A DNA stretch of 64,000 nucleotides from Ruminococcus sp. Phil11 (GCA_001940925.1 MSGZ01000042.1:190970-254969); one strand, 5' to 3'; positions 25,526-34,858 are shown, numbered from the stretch's first letter. The notes: generated by a model not told the origin, from the letters alone. Made by a program: numbers and translations.

Positions 25526-25570
25526 CACTTTGGTAACAATTGAGCGAGGGAAATGTGTTACAATTTGTAA
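25526..25570 (+). promoter_or_regulatory. possible operator upstream of the CdaR-like gene
   Basis: GTAACA and TGTTAC form an inverted repeat with about 17 bases between, the second arm overlapping a TACAAT box. No good -35 box is visible, as might be seen at a regulated promoter. Confidence 0.35.
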
Positions 25571-25693
25571 TAGTTTCAGATCGGGATCATCTTCTTGAAG
25601 TGAAACCTGCAAAAACAGGCATTTCCTTTTCGCTTTGTATCATGGCACTCCCCACTCTGAAAAAATCATGAAGAAAGCGAAGGGATCGAGATT

Positions 25694-26779
25694 ATGTCTA
25701 ACAGACCGTTTCAGGGACTTGTCGTGCAGATGCATGACACCATCCATGCGACCATCGGCGTTGTCGATGAGACCGCTACCATCATCGCGTGCAGCGACCC
25801 CAACAAGGTCGGCACCACCAACGAGTTCGTATCGAACGATATGAACGAATCCGGCGACCTGTTCATCCGCGACGGCTTCACCTATAAGCCGTTCGGCGTC
25901 CGGACCACACCCGACTACGCGGTGTTCGTCGAAGGAACAGACGAGAATGCTGCCAGATATGCGGATATTCTTGCGATCGCAATGTCCAGCATCAAGCAGT
26001 ATTACGATGAAAAGTATGACCGCAACAACTTCATCAAGAACGTCGTCCTCGACAATGTTCTCCCCGGTGATATTGTGGTCAAGGCGCGTGAGCTCCACTT
26101 CAATGCGGAGATCAGCCGCGTCGTATTCCTGATCCGTATCGTTTCTGCAAATGATATCTCCGCTTATGATGTCATTCAGAATCTGTTTCCGGATAAGAGC
26201 AAGGATTTCGTCTTCAACATCACGGAGACCGATATCGTGCTCGTCAAGGAAATCAAGTCCACGGTCGAAAGCAAGGATCTCGAAAAGCTTGCCCGTTCTA
26301 TTGCGGATACCCTTTCGAGCGAGTTTTATACCCGCGTCAATGTCGGCATCGGCACCAGCGTCATCGGCGTCAAGGAGCTTGCACGCTCGTTCAAGGAAGC
26401 GCAGATGGCTCTGGAGGTCGGAAAGGTCTTTGATACCGACAAGGTCATCGTCAGCTACGATAACCTCGGCATCGCCCGCCTGATCTATCACCTGCCGACC
26501 ACCCTCTGCGAGACCTTCCTGCATGAGGTGTTCAAGCGCGGCAGCATCGAAAGCCTCGATCATGAAACACTCTTTACCATTCAGCGCTTCTTCGAGAACA
26601 ACCTGAACGTCTCCGAGACCTCGCGCAAGCTGTTCGTGCACAGAAATACGCTTGTGTACCGCCTCGAGAAGATCAAGAAACTGACCGGTCTCGATCTGCG
26701 TGAATTCGATCACGCGATCGTGTTCAAGATCGCGCTGATGGTCAAGAAGTACCTGTCTGCAAGTCCTGTAAAATTCTGA
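25694..26779 (+). CDS. CdaR/PucR-type transcriptional regulator
   Basis: 361 residues. An N-terminal sugar-diacid-recognition-like or GAF-like region (MSNRPFQGLVVQMHDTIHAT, then AVFVEGTDENAARYADILAI) is followed by a GGDEF-like middle domain (VNVGIGTSVIGVKELARSFK) and a C-terminal PucR HTH_30 (FENNLNVSETSRKLFVHRNT then LVYRLEKIKKLTGLDLREFD). This domain order is that of the CdaR family, which respond to small metabolites. The ligand is not readable. The gene stands alone with a terminator, upstream of ftsEX. Confidence 0.85.
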   Translation: MSNRPFQGLVVQMHDTIHATIGVVDETATIIACSDPNKVGTTNEFVSNDMNESGDLFIRDGFTYKPFGVRTTPDYAVFVEGTDENAARYADILAIAMSSIKQYYDEKYDRNNFIKNVVLDNVLPGDIVVKARELHFNAEISRVVFLIRIVSANDISAYDVIQNLFPDKSKDFVFNITETDIVLVKEIKSTVESKDLEKLARSIADTLSSEFYTRVNVGIGTSVIGVKELARSFKEAQMALEVGKVFDTDKVIVSYDNLGIARLIYHLPTTLCETFLHEVFKRGSIESLDHETLFTIQRFFENNLNVSETSRKLFVHRNTLVYRLEKIKKLTGLDLREFDHAIVFKIALMVKKYLSASPVKF

Positions 26780-26807
26780 TTTTACTGCAAAAATGGTTGC
26801 TGGGGAG

Positions 26808-26838
26808 TGCCGAACGAATCTGATTCGTTTGGCATTTT
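26808..26838 (+). terminator. terminator after the CdaR-like gene
   Basis: TGCCGAACGAATC (26808-26820) is followed at once by its near-perfect complement GATTCGTTTGGCA (26822-26834), then TTTT. Confidence 0.8.
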
Positions 26839-26946
26839 CCATGTTCAAACAATTGATTTTCGGCCTTAGTACGATGTCCGGGGAACTGCACATCCTCTCG
26901 TAAAATCATGTGCTGTTCCGCAAAACGTCCAAAAGGAGGATTCTTC

Positions 26947-27639
26947 TTGGTAGAACTCAAAAATGTTTCCGTTACCTATGAGAGTACCGGTGTCGAGGCA
27001 CTGTCCGACGTCAGCCTGAAGGTTGAGGACGGCGAGTTTGCATTTGTGATCGGCCGCTCCGGTTCCGGAAAAAGTACGCTGATCAAGCTGCTGATGAAGG
27101 AGCTTGACGCGAACAAGGGCGAGGTCTATGTCAACGGCTATGACCTCATCAAGCTGAAAAAACGGAAGATCCCGGAATTCCGCCGCACGATCGGCGTTGT
27201 GTTCCAGGATTACCGCCTCATCGAAAACCTGACCGTCTACGAGAATATTGCATTCGTGCTGCGCGTGATCGACGCGCCGAAAAAGCAGATTCGCAAGCGT
27301 GTGCCCTATGTGATGTCGCTGGTCGGACTGCAGGATAAGGCGGACTGTTATCCGAGCGAGCTTTCCGGCGGCGAGCAGCAGAGATGCGCGCTGGCGCGTG
27401 CACTGGTCAATGACCCTGCCTTGCTGATTGCCGACGAGCCGACCGGAAATGTCGATCCGGAGCTTGCCTACGAGCTGGTCGAGCTGCTGCAGGGCATCAA
27501 TGCCTGCGGTACGACCATTCTCATGGTCACGCACGCACATGAAATGGTGCGGCATTTCGGCGGCAGAATCATCAATATCAGCGAGGGCGAGGTCGTATTT
27601 GACGAAGTGATTGGAGGCGCAGAAGTTGAAGCTCAGTAG
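26947..27639 (+). CDS. ftsE: cell division ABC ATPase FtsE
   Basis: 230 residues, as usual for FtsE, from a TTG six bases after AAAAGGAGGA. Walker A GRSGSGKST, Q-loop VFQDYRLIENLTVYEN (the family's FQDxRLL form), signature LSGGEQQRCALARALVN, Walker B LLIADEPTGN and the switch His in VTHAHEMV are all intact. With FtsX it forms an ABC-type complex that, through ATP hydrolysis, activates wall hydrolases at the septum. ftsX overlaps by 14 bases and hydrolase genes follow. Confidence 0.95.
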   Translation: MVELKNVSVTYESTGVEALSDVSLKVEDGEFAFVIGRSGSGKSTLIKLLMKELDANKGEVYVNGYDLIKLKKRKIPEFRRTIGVVFQDYRLIENLTVYENIAFVLRVIDAPKKQIRKRVPYVMSLVGLQDKADCYPSELSGGEQQRCALARALVNDPALLIADEPTGNVDPELAYELVELLQGINACGTTILMVTHAHEMVRHFGGRIINISEGEVVFDEVIGGAEVEAQ

Positions 27640-28543
27640 TTTTCGGTATCTCGTGAGACAGGGCTTCGACAACGTGTGGAAGAACCGCGTCATGGCGTTT
27701 GCTTCCTTCTGCGTGCTGCTGGTCAGCCTGCTGCTGGTCGGCATCTCCGTCCTGTTTTATATCAATATCAATGCAATCATCGGCGGCATCGAGGATAAGA
27801 ATGAGGCAGTTGTATTTCTGCTGGATGACACCTCCGATGCCCGTGTGGAGGAGATCGGCGAGACCCTCCGCAATATGGAGAATGTCAGTTCCGTATCCCT
27901 GTATACCGGTGAAGAGGCACTCGAAAACCTCAAGATCAATATGCAGGATTATACCGAGGTCTTTGATTCCTACGAGGATGAGCAGATTCTGCCGGATGCC
28001 TACCGCATCCGTGTCGCGGACATCACCAAGATGGATCAGACCGTCAAAGCTGTCAGAGAGCTCCCGGATGTCGATTCGGTCAGCTCCCCTGATTCCTTCG
28101 TGGAGCTGCTGACGGAAGCACGCCGCATCGTCACGATCGTGGCCTCTGCAATCATCATTGCACTGCTGATCGTTTCCGTCGTGATTATCTCGAATACCAC
28201 ACGCGCCAGCGTGTTCTCCCGCCGCCGCGAGATCAGCATCATGCAGAGCGTCGGCGCAACAAAGGGCTTTATCCGGTTCCCGTTCTTTATTGAGGGCATG
28301 ATCACGGGCTTCCTTGCAGGATGCTTTGCCACACTGATGACATGGTTCTCCTACGACAGTCTGGTCGATCTGCTCGGCAGATTCGATGTCCTCAGCGCGA
28401 TCGGTCTCGGCAATGTCATTCCGTACAGCAAGATCAGTGCGGTCGTCACGCTTGCTTACGTCATCGCCGGTTCCGTGATCGGCGCGGTCGGCTCTGTGCT
28501 CTCCACCAGAGTACATCTCAAATACCGCGCTGCCAATATGTAA
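27626..28543 (+). CDS. ftsX: cell division membrane protein FtsX
   Basis: 305 residues. One N-terminal helix (VMAFASFCVLLVSLLLVGIS), a large extracellular domain (about 45-165) and three C-terminal helices fit FtsX. The start is taken as the TTG after GGAGG within the end of ftsE. The extracellular loop is where FtsX binds and activates peptidoglycan hydrolases. The next two genes encode such coiled-coil M23 proteins, which are the likely partners. The segment NTTRASVFSRRREISIMQSV is characteristic of FtsX. Confidence 0.93.
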   Translation: MKLSSFRYLVRQGFDNVWKNRVMAFASFCVLLVSLLLVGISVLFYININAIIGGIEDKNEAVVFLLDDTSDARVEEIGETLRNMENVSSVSLYTGEEALENLKINMQDYTEVFDSYEDEQILPDAYRIRVADITKMDQTVKAVRELPDVDSVSSPDSFVELLTEARRIVTIVASAIIIALLIVSVVIISNTTRASVFSRRREISIMQSVGATKGFIRFPFFIEGMITGFLAGCFATLMTWFSYDSLVDLLGRFDVLSAIGLGNVIPYSKISAVVTLAYVIAGSVIGAVGSVLSTRVHLKYRAANM

Positions 28544-28555
28544 GGAGCAAATTCT

Positions 28556-30220
28556 ATGGATATCAGGATCAAACGGACACTCGCGCTGCTGTTCGCGGTG
28601 ACCACCGCTACTGCTTCATTCTCCGCCTGGCAGAATGTGCCCGCTCCCGCAGAAGCGAAAACGCTTGAGGAGATCGAAAAGGAGAAGAAGGAAAAGCAGG
28701 AGCAGATCAATAAGAAAAAAGAACAGCTTGCCACACTCGCGGACGATCTCAGCAAAAAGGCGCAGTATGAGCAGACGCTCAAGGAGCAGATCGAGCTCAT
28801 CAACGGCAAAATGCTGCTGATCGACACGCAGCTCCAGAATCTCCATGTCGATATGGAAGATACCGAGACGCAGATCGCGGCACTCGAGGAGCAGATCGAC
28901 GAGCAGAAGAAACAGGTCGAAAAGGACCGTGAGCTGTTCAAAAAGCGCATCCGCGCGATGTATGTGCACGGCAACGACGGCATTCTGTCCGCGCTGGTCG
29001 GCGCAAGCAGCTTTTATGATGTGCTCTCCCGCATTGATATCGTCAAGCGCATCTCCAAGCACGACAACGAGATCATCGACCGTCTGCGCAAGGAGATCCG
29101 CGAGCTGCAGAAGTCCGAGCAGGATCTCACATCCAATCTGCAGTCGCTCAATATTCAGGAAACCGAAATGGGCGTGCTCTACGGCGAATTCAAGTCCTCG
29201 CAGGACGAACTGAGTGCGGCCTCTGCACAGAACGGCACCGAAATGCAGATCATCATGGACCGGCAGGAGGATGTCAAGGTGCAGATCGCGGCCGACCAGA
29301 AATCAATGGATGAGCTCGCCGAGGAAGAAGAAAAGATCATCGCGGAGGCGATCGCAAAGGCCGAGGCGGAGCGCAAGGCGAAGGAAGAAGCCGAGCGCAA
29401 GGCCAAGGAGGAAAAGGAACGCAAAGAGCGCGAAGAAAAGGAACGCAAGGCCAAAGAGGAAGCCGAGAAAAAGGCAAAGCAGGAGGCCGAGCGCAAAGCC
29501 AAGGAAGAAGCCGAACGGAAGACAAAGGAAGAAGCTGACCGCAAGGCAAAGGAGGAAGCCGAGCGCAAGGCCGCAGAGGAAGCTGCCAAGAAGAACGCCG
29601 TCACCGCGGCACCGCAGCAGCAGACGCCGACGACCGTGACCACGGCGGCTCCCGCGCCGGCACCGGTTGTCACGCAGGCACCTGCAACGACAAAGGCGCC
29701 CGCCACGACGAAGGCTCCGGCCGTCACGCAGGCTCCGGCCACACAGCCGACGCAGACCAATCCGACGCCCGACTATCAGGGCGGCAAGCTCTCATGGCCG
29801 GCTCCGGGCTATTACCGCATTTCCAGCGGCTTCGGCCCGCGCTGGGGCACACATCACAGCGGCATTGATATCATCGGCTCCACATCCGCGATCAACGGTG
29901 CGGCAGCCTGTGCGGCAGCATCCGGAACCGTGATCCTCGTCAAGGGCGGCTGCGGCCATAACTTCGGCAAAAACTATAACTGCGGCTGCAACGGCGGCTA
30001 CGGCAATTATGTTATCATCAGCCACGGCAACGGCATGTATACGCTCTACGCGCATCTTGCCAGGGCGACTGTTTCGCAGGGTCAGTCCGTGACGGTCGGT
30101 CAGCAGATCGGCGTCATCGGCTCGACCGGCCACTCCACCGGCCCGCATCTGCATTTTGAGGTGCGCATCGGCGGCAACAGCACCGGCAACCGTGTAGACC
30201 CGGAGGCCTATCTGTTCTGA
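28556..30220 (+). CDS. secreted coiled-coil M23 peptidoglycan hydrolase (EnvC-like), copy 1
   Basis: 554 residues. Signal peptide to about 32; long coiled coil about 35-260 like the FtsX-regulated EnvC/PcsB proteins; a low-complexity KAKEEAERKAKEE helix about 260-355; a Thr/Pro/Ala linker (ATTKAPATTKAPAVTQAPAT); and a C-terminal LytM/M23 domain. Zinc ligands are visible in HHSGIDI (His, Asp), YAHL and HLHFEV. An unusual Cys-rich insertion (GGCGHNFGKNYNCGCNGGYG) lies inside the M23 domain. Position 13 bases after ftsX and the coiled coil suggest activation by FtsEX at the septum. The start follows AAGGAG. Confidence 0.9.
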   Translation: MDIRIKRTLALLFAVTTATASFSAWQNVPAPAEAKTLEEIEKEKKEKQEQINKKKEQLATLADDLSKKAQYEQTLKEQIELINGKMLLIDTQLQNLHVDMEDTETQIAALEEQIDEQKKQVEKDRELFKKRIRAMYVHGNDGILSALVGASSFYDVLSRIDIVKRISKHDNEIIDRLRKEIRELQKSEQDLTSNLQSLNIQETEMGVLYGEFKSSQDELSAASAQNGTEMQIIMDRQEDVKVQIAADQKSMDELAEEEEKIIAEAIAKAEAERKAKEEAERKAKEEKERKEREEKERKAKEEAEKKAKQEAERKAKEEAERKTKEEADRKAKEEAERKAAEEAAKKNAVTAAPQQQTPTTVTTAAPAPAPVVTQAPATTKAPATTKAPAVTQAPATQPTQTNPTPDYQGGKLSWPAPGYYRISSGFGPRWGTHHSGIDIIGSTSAINGAAACAAASGTVILVKGGCGHNFGKNYNCGCNGGYGNYVIISHGNGMYTLYAHLARATVSQGQSVTVGQQIGVIGSTGHSTGPHLHFEVRIGGNSTGNRVDPEAYLF

Positions 30221-30293
30221 TCTCCGGTCACGCAGACACACCCGCGCACATATCATAGGGTGAAGCCGTCTGCATCAGGAAAGGAAGCCTGAC

Positions 30294-31805
30294 ATGAACA
30301 GAACCGTAAAACGAACCCTCGCGCTGCTCTGCGCTTTGACCGCAGCAGTCTCTCCCCTCTCCGCATGGATACCCGCATCGGCCGAGACCCGGACGATCGA
30401 GCAGATCAACAGGGAGAAAAAGGAAAAGCAGGAGCAGATCAACAAGAAAAAAGAACAGCTTGCCGCGCTCGCGGACGATCTCAGCAAAAAGGCGCAGTAT
30501 GAGCAGACGCTCAATGAGCAGATCGGGCTCATCAGCGACAAGCTGACGCTCATTGATTCCCAGCTGCAGGATCTCCATGTCGATATGGAGAACACCGAGG
30601 ATAAGATCTCCGCGCTGGAGGATCAGATCGAAGATCAGAAGGTACAGGTCGCAAAGGACATGGAGCTGTTCAAAAAGCGCATCCGTGCGCTGTATGTCCA
30701 CGGCAATGACGGCATTCTGTCCGCACTTGTCGGCGCGACCAGCTTCTACGACATCCTCTCCCGCATTGATATCATCAAGCGCATCACCAAGCATGACAAT
30801 GATATCATCGAACGGCTGCGCGACGAGATCCGGGAGCTGAACAAAAGCGAGCAGGATCTGACCGCGAATCTGCAGGCACTCAATATTCAGGAGACTGAAA
30901 TGAATGTGCTCTGCGACGAATTCCGCGCCTCGCAGGATGAACTGCATCTTGCAGCGGAACAGAACAGCTCCGATATGCAGACGATCCGCGGGCAGCAGGA
31001 TACCGTCAAAAAGGAGATCGCCGGCTACGAGGAAATGATCGAGGAGCTGGATACCGAGGAGGATAAGCTCATCGCAGAGGCGATTGCCAAGGCAGAGGCC
31101 GAGCGCAAAGCCAAAGAAGAAGCAGCGCGCAAAGCCAAAGAGGAGGCAGAAAAAAAGGCCAAAGCCGAGGCAGATCGTAAGGCAAAGGAAGAAGCCGACC
31201 GTCTTGCAAAGGAGAAGGCTGCCGCACAGCAGCAGGCTGCGGTCACGCAGGCACCTGTCAATCAGCAGCAGAACCCTGTGACGGCGACAACGGCAAAGCC
31301 CGCGGCTCCGGTCACGGCGGCTCCGGTCGTCACATCGCCCCCGCAGCAGCAGAGCAGCAGCAAGCTGCAGTGGCCTGCACCGGGACATTATCATGTCAGC
31401 AGTTATTTCGGCTGGCGTACCCTGCACAATCAGCAGAATTATCACGGCGGCATTGATATCAGCGACGGCAGCATCAACGGCGCGGCTGCCTGTGCTGCCG
31501 CATCCGGCACCGTTCTGATGCACGGCGCAAAATTCTGCCCCCATAATTACAAGAAAAATTCCAGCTGCGGATGCAACGACGGCTACGGCAATTATGTCGT
31601 CATCAGCCACGGCAACGGCATCTATACGCTTTACGCACATCTTGCTTCTATTTCGGTTGCAGACGGACAGTCCGTGACCGTCGGGCAGCAGGTCGGCGTC
31701 ATCGGTTCAACGGGACATTCCACGGGACCGCATCTGCACTTTGAGGTGCGTGTCGGAGGGAACTCGACCAAGAACCGCGTGAACCCGCTTGATTACCTGC
31801 CCTGA
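30294..31805 (+). CDS. secreted coiled-coil M23 peptidoglycan hydrolase (EnvC-like), copy 2
   Basis: 503 residues, a tandem paralogue of the preceding gene with the same order: signal peptide, coiled coil (KEQLAALADDLSKKAQYEQT is nearly identical in both), KAKEEA-rich helix, shorter linker, and M23 domain with YHGGIDI, YAHL and HLHFEV. The Cys insertion is present in another form (FCPHNYKKNSSCGCNDGYG). The low-complexity segments are shorter than in copy 1. The start follows AGGAAAGGA. The pair suggests either redundancy or two substrates for one FtsEX complex. Confidence 0.9.
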   Translation: MNRTVKRTLALLCALTAAVSPLSAWIPASAETRTIEQINREKKEKQEQINKKKEQLAALADDLSKKAQYEQTLNEQIGLISDKLTLIDSQLQDLHVDMENTEDKISALEDQIEDQKVQVAKDMELFKKRIRALYVHGNDGILSALVGATSFYDILSRIDIIKRITKHDNDIIERLRDEIRELNKSEQDLTANLQALNIQETEMNVLCDEFRASQDELHLAAEQNSSDMQTIRGQQDTVKKEIAGYEEMIEELDTEEDKLIAEAIAKAEAERKAKEEAARKAKEEAEKKAKAEADRKAKEEADRLAKEKAAAQQQAAVTQAPVNQQQNPVTATTAKPAAPVTAAPVVTSPPQQQSSSKLQWPAPGHYHVSSYFGWRTLHNQQNYHGGIDISDGSINGAAACAAASGTVLMHGAKFCPHNYKKNSSCGCNDGYGNYVVISHGNGIYTLYAHLASISVADGQSVTVGQQVGVIGSTGHSTGPHLHFEVRVGGNSTKNRVNPLDYLP

Positions 31806-31869
31806 TACCGGAACGGGTCAGTCAAACAGAGATAGAACAAAAAGAAAGCAAAATCGCAAAAATCCGGTC

Positions 31870-31903
31870 AAACGGCAGGAGACGGACAGGTCTCTTGCCG
31901 TTT
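31870..31903 (+). other. long hairpin in the leader of the S41 protease gene
   Basis: AAACGGCAGGAGAC (31870-31883) pairs with GTCTCTTGCCGTTT (31890-31903) with one G-T pair and a six-base loop. It lacks a T run, and lies 30 bases before the start codon, so it may be an attenuating or processing site. Confidence 0.45.
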
Positions 31904-31934
31904 CCGGCGTTTCATTCGGAAGGAGCATCCGGCA

Positions 31935-33119
31935 TTGAAAAAGCAGATATCGCCCGGCACCGTCCTCAGCCTGATGGCACTGACCGCGGCGGCGACCTTT
32001 ACAGTTACGCTCTCCATGAGCAGAAAAGCGTTCAATGAAAAGGTCACGGAGGTAGACCGGCTGGCCGACAAATACGACCGGCTCGATGAGCTGGATGCAG
32101 TCGTGCGCGAGAACTTTTACCGCGAAGTGCCGGAGGAGGACGTCCTCGACGGCATTCTGGCAGGTTATGTGGTCGGGCTCGGCGACCGCTACAGCGTCTA
32201 CCGCAGTGCAAGAGAACTGACAGATTATGAGGACACCACTGCCGGCGTCTATACCGGCATCGGCATCACCGTCATGAAAAATGACAGCGGTGACGTCGAG
32301 ATCGTCGATATCGCACCGGGCGGCTCCGCAGAGCAGGCCGGCATCAAAAAAGGTGATCTTCTGATCGAGGTCGAGGGCATTTCCGCGAAAGAGAACTATT
32401 CCGAAGCGATCGACAGGATCAGCGGTGAGGTCGGGACATCGGTCTCGCTGCGCATTCAGGAAAAGGGCTCCGACAGACAGAAAAAGCTCTCGGTCAAGCG
32501 CGTTCACATCGACGAGGTCACGATCCTTGCAGACATGCTCGACAACAAGATCGGATTTATCCGCATTGACAAATTCCGCAGCAACACTGCGGCGCAGTTT
32601 GAGGAAGCCCGGCAGAAGCTTCTGAAGGAGGGCGCAAAGGGCTTTATCTTTGACGTCCGGCAGAACGGCGGCGGCGTGCTCGGCGCACTCGAACAGCTGG
32701 CCGATCCCCTGCTGCCGGAGGGCGCGCTCGCCTTCTCGACGACAAAGGACGGCACGCGCGAAACGATCATCACCTCTGACGCAAACTATACCGACATGCC
32801 CTATGCGGTGCTCGTGGACGGCGGCACGGCAAGCGCATCGGAGCTGTTTGCCTGCCTGCTGCGCGATTACTCAGGCGCGATCCTTGTCGGGGAAAAGACC
32901 TTCGGCAAGGGCATCATGCAGGCGACCATTCCGCTTTCCAGCGGCGGCGTCACACTGACCACCGCGACCTATGAAACCGGCATTACCCCCTGCTATCACG
33001 AGATCGGCCTTGAGCCCGATGTGCTCAGCGTGTACGATCCCGAGGCAGAAACCGACACCCAGCTCGAAGCAGCGCAGAAAGCACTGCTCAGCCGGATGAA
33101 CCAGAAGAAGGCGGCATAA
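31935..33119 (+). CDS. S41 C-terminal processing protease (CtpA/CtpB-like)
   Basis: 394 residues from a TTG nine bases after GGAAGGAG. One N-terminal membrane anchor (TVLSLMALTAAATFTVTLSM), a PDZ domain (about 105-190, GIGITVMKNDSGDVEIVDIA) and the S41 protease core with FIFDVRQNGGGVL, Ser300 in DGGTASASELF and Lys325 in GEKTFGKGIMQ, 25 residues apart as in the catalytic Ser-Lys pair of CtpB. It works outside the membrane. Placed after ftsEX and two hydrolases, it may process a wall enzyme or its regulator. Confidence 0.9.
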   Translation: MKKQISPGTVLSLMALTAAATFTVTLSMSRKAFNEKVTEVDRLADKYDRLDELDAVVRENFYREVPEEDVLDGILAGYVVGLGDRYSVYRSARELTDYEDTTAGVYTGIGITVMKNDSGDVEIVDIAPGGSAEQAGIKKGDLLIEVEGISAKENYSEAIDRISGEVGTSVSLRIQEKGSDRQKKLSVKRVHIDEVTILADMLDNKIGFIRIDKFRSNTAAQFEEARQKLLKEGAKGFIFDVRQNGGGVLGALEQLADPLLPEGALAFSTTKDGTRETIITSDANYTDMPYAVLVDGGTASASELFACLLRDYSGAILVGEKTFGKGIMQATIPLSSGGVTLTTATYETGITPCYHEIGLEPDVLSVYDPEAETDTQLEAAQKALLSRMNQKKAA

Positions 33120-33152
33120 GCCGCAGACTGCCTGAAAGGAGGCGGAGGCTTC

Positions 33153-33203
33153 TTGAACCGGAATGCCGTCCGGGACGGTGTCGCACACCGGATCACCGGA
33201 TGA
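33153..33203 (+). CDS. putative 16-residue leader peptide overlapping the GH26 start
   Basis: TTG after AAGGAGGCGGAGGCTTC begins a 16-codon frame (MNRNAVRDGVAHRITG) whose TGA overlaps the ATG of the GH26 gene (ATGA). The GH26 ATG itself has no ribosome site, so its translation could depend on termination at this small frame. It could also be a chance frame. Confidence 0.4.
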   Translation: MNRNAVRDGVAHRITG

Positions 33204-34825
33204 ACAAGCAAAACGGCGTCAGCGGATTCTCCCGCTGGCTGCTTGTGATATTCTCCGTCGCACTCGTATCCTGCACCTTCCTGTTTGCACCGATCGGCAA
33301 TGAGCCTTCCCGCAGCACCCGGAATCTCTATGAGCAGTACCTTGCCGGTACTGCGAACGGCGCGGAACGCCCGAATGCCGACGAGCTGCCCCCCGACCGC
33401 AGGATGCTCTCCGTGCCGGAGATCAGCCAGACGCCCGTTTCCATGACGATCGAGGCGGAAACGCTCAAGGTCCGGAACCCGCTCACCGTGCAGTGTGAGC
33501 GTCCCGGCTATACCGGGGAGGGCTATATCGGTACGCTGCCGAAGGACACCGAGGCAGCGGTGACCGTCCCGCTGCATATCAGAGCGACCCAGCATTATGA
33601 TATCACGCTCTGCGCGGCGGCAAAAAAAGACTGCGAAAACGCGATCTGCATCAACGGGAGCATGGTCTCGCAGTTTTCGCTCGAAGGCAATGACACCTTC
33701 ACGAAGATCACTTTCTACGGCATTTTTCTCGAGGCCGGCGACAATACGCTCACGATCGACGGTATGGACGGCGGGCTCGATCTTGATTATATCATGCTGC
33801 GGAACGACACGACCGATTACCGGCCGGATTTCGCCCTGACCGAATCGCTCTGCAATCCGAATGCGGATGCGGAAGCGCAGAAGCTCTACGCATTTCTGCG
33901 GGAGCAGTGGGGCAAGACCGTCCTGACCGGACAGTATGCGTCCGACGGCAGCAACCCGGAGCTGAACCTGATCTATCAGATCACCGGACAGCTCCCCGCG
34001 ATCCGCTTTTCGACGCTCGGCACCGGCGACGACCGCGCACAGACCGACGCCGCGATCGACTGGAGCGTCTATACGCACGGCATTGTCGGGCTGATGTGGC
34101 AGTGGAATGCCCCCGGCACGGATTCCGTCTACGCCGACGAGACCGATTTCCGGCTCTATCCCGCACTGCAGCGAAAGGATCCGGTATCCGTTGCGAAGCT
34201 GACCCCGAAGCAGGCGGAGCAGGCCGTCGAATGCGGCGCGCTCTCAAAAGAGGCGCAGATGCTGCTTGCCGATATCGACAGCGTTGCGGTGAGCCTCAAA
34301 AAGCTCGATAACATGAACATTCCGGTGCTGTGGCGTCCTTTGCACGAGGCCGGCGGCGGCTGGTACTGGTGGGGCGCATCCGGCCGAGAAGCCTATCAGA
34401 AGCTCTGGTCACTGGTCTGGCACCGCCTGACCGATTACCACAAGCTCAATAACCTGATCTGGGTCTGGAACGGGCAGAGTGCCGCGTATCTGGTTCCGGA
34501 GCAGAGCTATGACATCGCCTCGCTGGACGTCTATCTCCAGCCGAGAATGCAGTTCGGCAGCCGCTATGAGCAGTTCATCTCGCTGGCGCGCATCACGAAC
34601 GGCAGAAAGCTGCTTGCACTCAGCGAATGCAGTACGCTCCCCGACCCCGAAATGATGAAGCTGGACGAATCCGTCTGGTCGTTCTTCGGGCTCTGGTACG
34701 GCGATTATCTGATGAATCCCGACGGCAGTCTCAACGATACCAATTATTCAAGCAGTGATTTGTATAACCTGTACAACTCTGAATTAGCTTTATCGCTGAA
34801 TGATTTTCTGTCGCTTTCCGAATGA
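33200..34825 (+). CDS. GH26 beta-mannanase-like enzyme with CBM35-like domain
   Basis: 541 residues. An N-terminal membrane segment or signal (SRWLLVIFSVALVSCTFLFA) is followed by a beta-sandwich about 80-200 (IEAETLKVRNPLTVQ, GYTGEGYIGTL, NTLTIDGMDGGLDLDYIML) of the CBM35 pattern and a GH26 barrel. Acid/base Glu383 lies in WRPLHEAGGGWYWWG and nucleophile Glu476 in LALSECS, with WVWNGQS between, all typical of GH26 beta-1,4-mannanases. It has no dockerin, so it is probably membrane-anchored. It follows the S41 gene and precedes a GH130 phosphorylase, consistent with mannan use. Confidence 0.88.
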   Translation: MNKQNGVSGFSRWLLVIFSVALVSCTFLFAPIGNEPSRSTRNLYEQYLAGTANGAERPNADELPPDRRMLSVPEISQTPVSMTIEAETLKVRNPLTVQCERPGYTGEGYIGTLPKDTEAAVTVPLHIRATQHYDITLCAAAKKDCENAICINGSMVSQFSLEGNDTFTKITFYGIFLEAGDNTLTIDGMDGGLDLDYIMLRNDTTDYRPDFALTESLCNPNADAEAQKLYAFLREQWGKTVLTGQYASDGSNPELNLIYQITGQLPAIRFSTLGTGDDRAQTDAAIDWSVYTHGIVGLMWQWNAPGTDSVYADETDFRLYPALQRKDPVSVAKLTPKQAEQAVECGALSKEAQMLLADIDSVAVSLKKLDNMNIPVLWRPLHEAGGGWYWWGASGREAYQKLWSLVWHRLTDYHKLNNLIWVWNGQSAAYLVPEQSYDIASLDVYLQPRMQFGSRYEQFISLARITNGRKLLALSECSTLPDPEMMKLDESVWSFFGLWYGDYLMNPDGSLNDTNYSSSDLYNLYNSELALSLNDFLSLSE

Positions 34826-34829
34826 TGCA

Positions 34830-34858
34830 TTGCAATCCGGCGTCTTTCATGCTATAAT
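34830..34858 (+). promoter_or_regulatory. sigma-A promoter of the GH130 gene
   Basis: TTGCAA (34830-34835), 17 bases, TATAAT (34853-34858). Confidence 0.8.

Noticed and set aside
29179-29760. Leftward frame of 193 codons opposite the Lys/Glu/Ala-rich part of the M23 protein
   Set aside because: A product of the repetitive codons; low-complexity Ser/Ala sequence without start signal.
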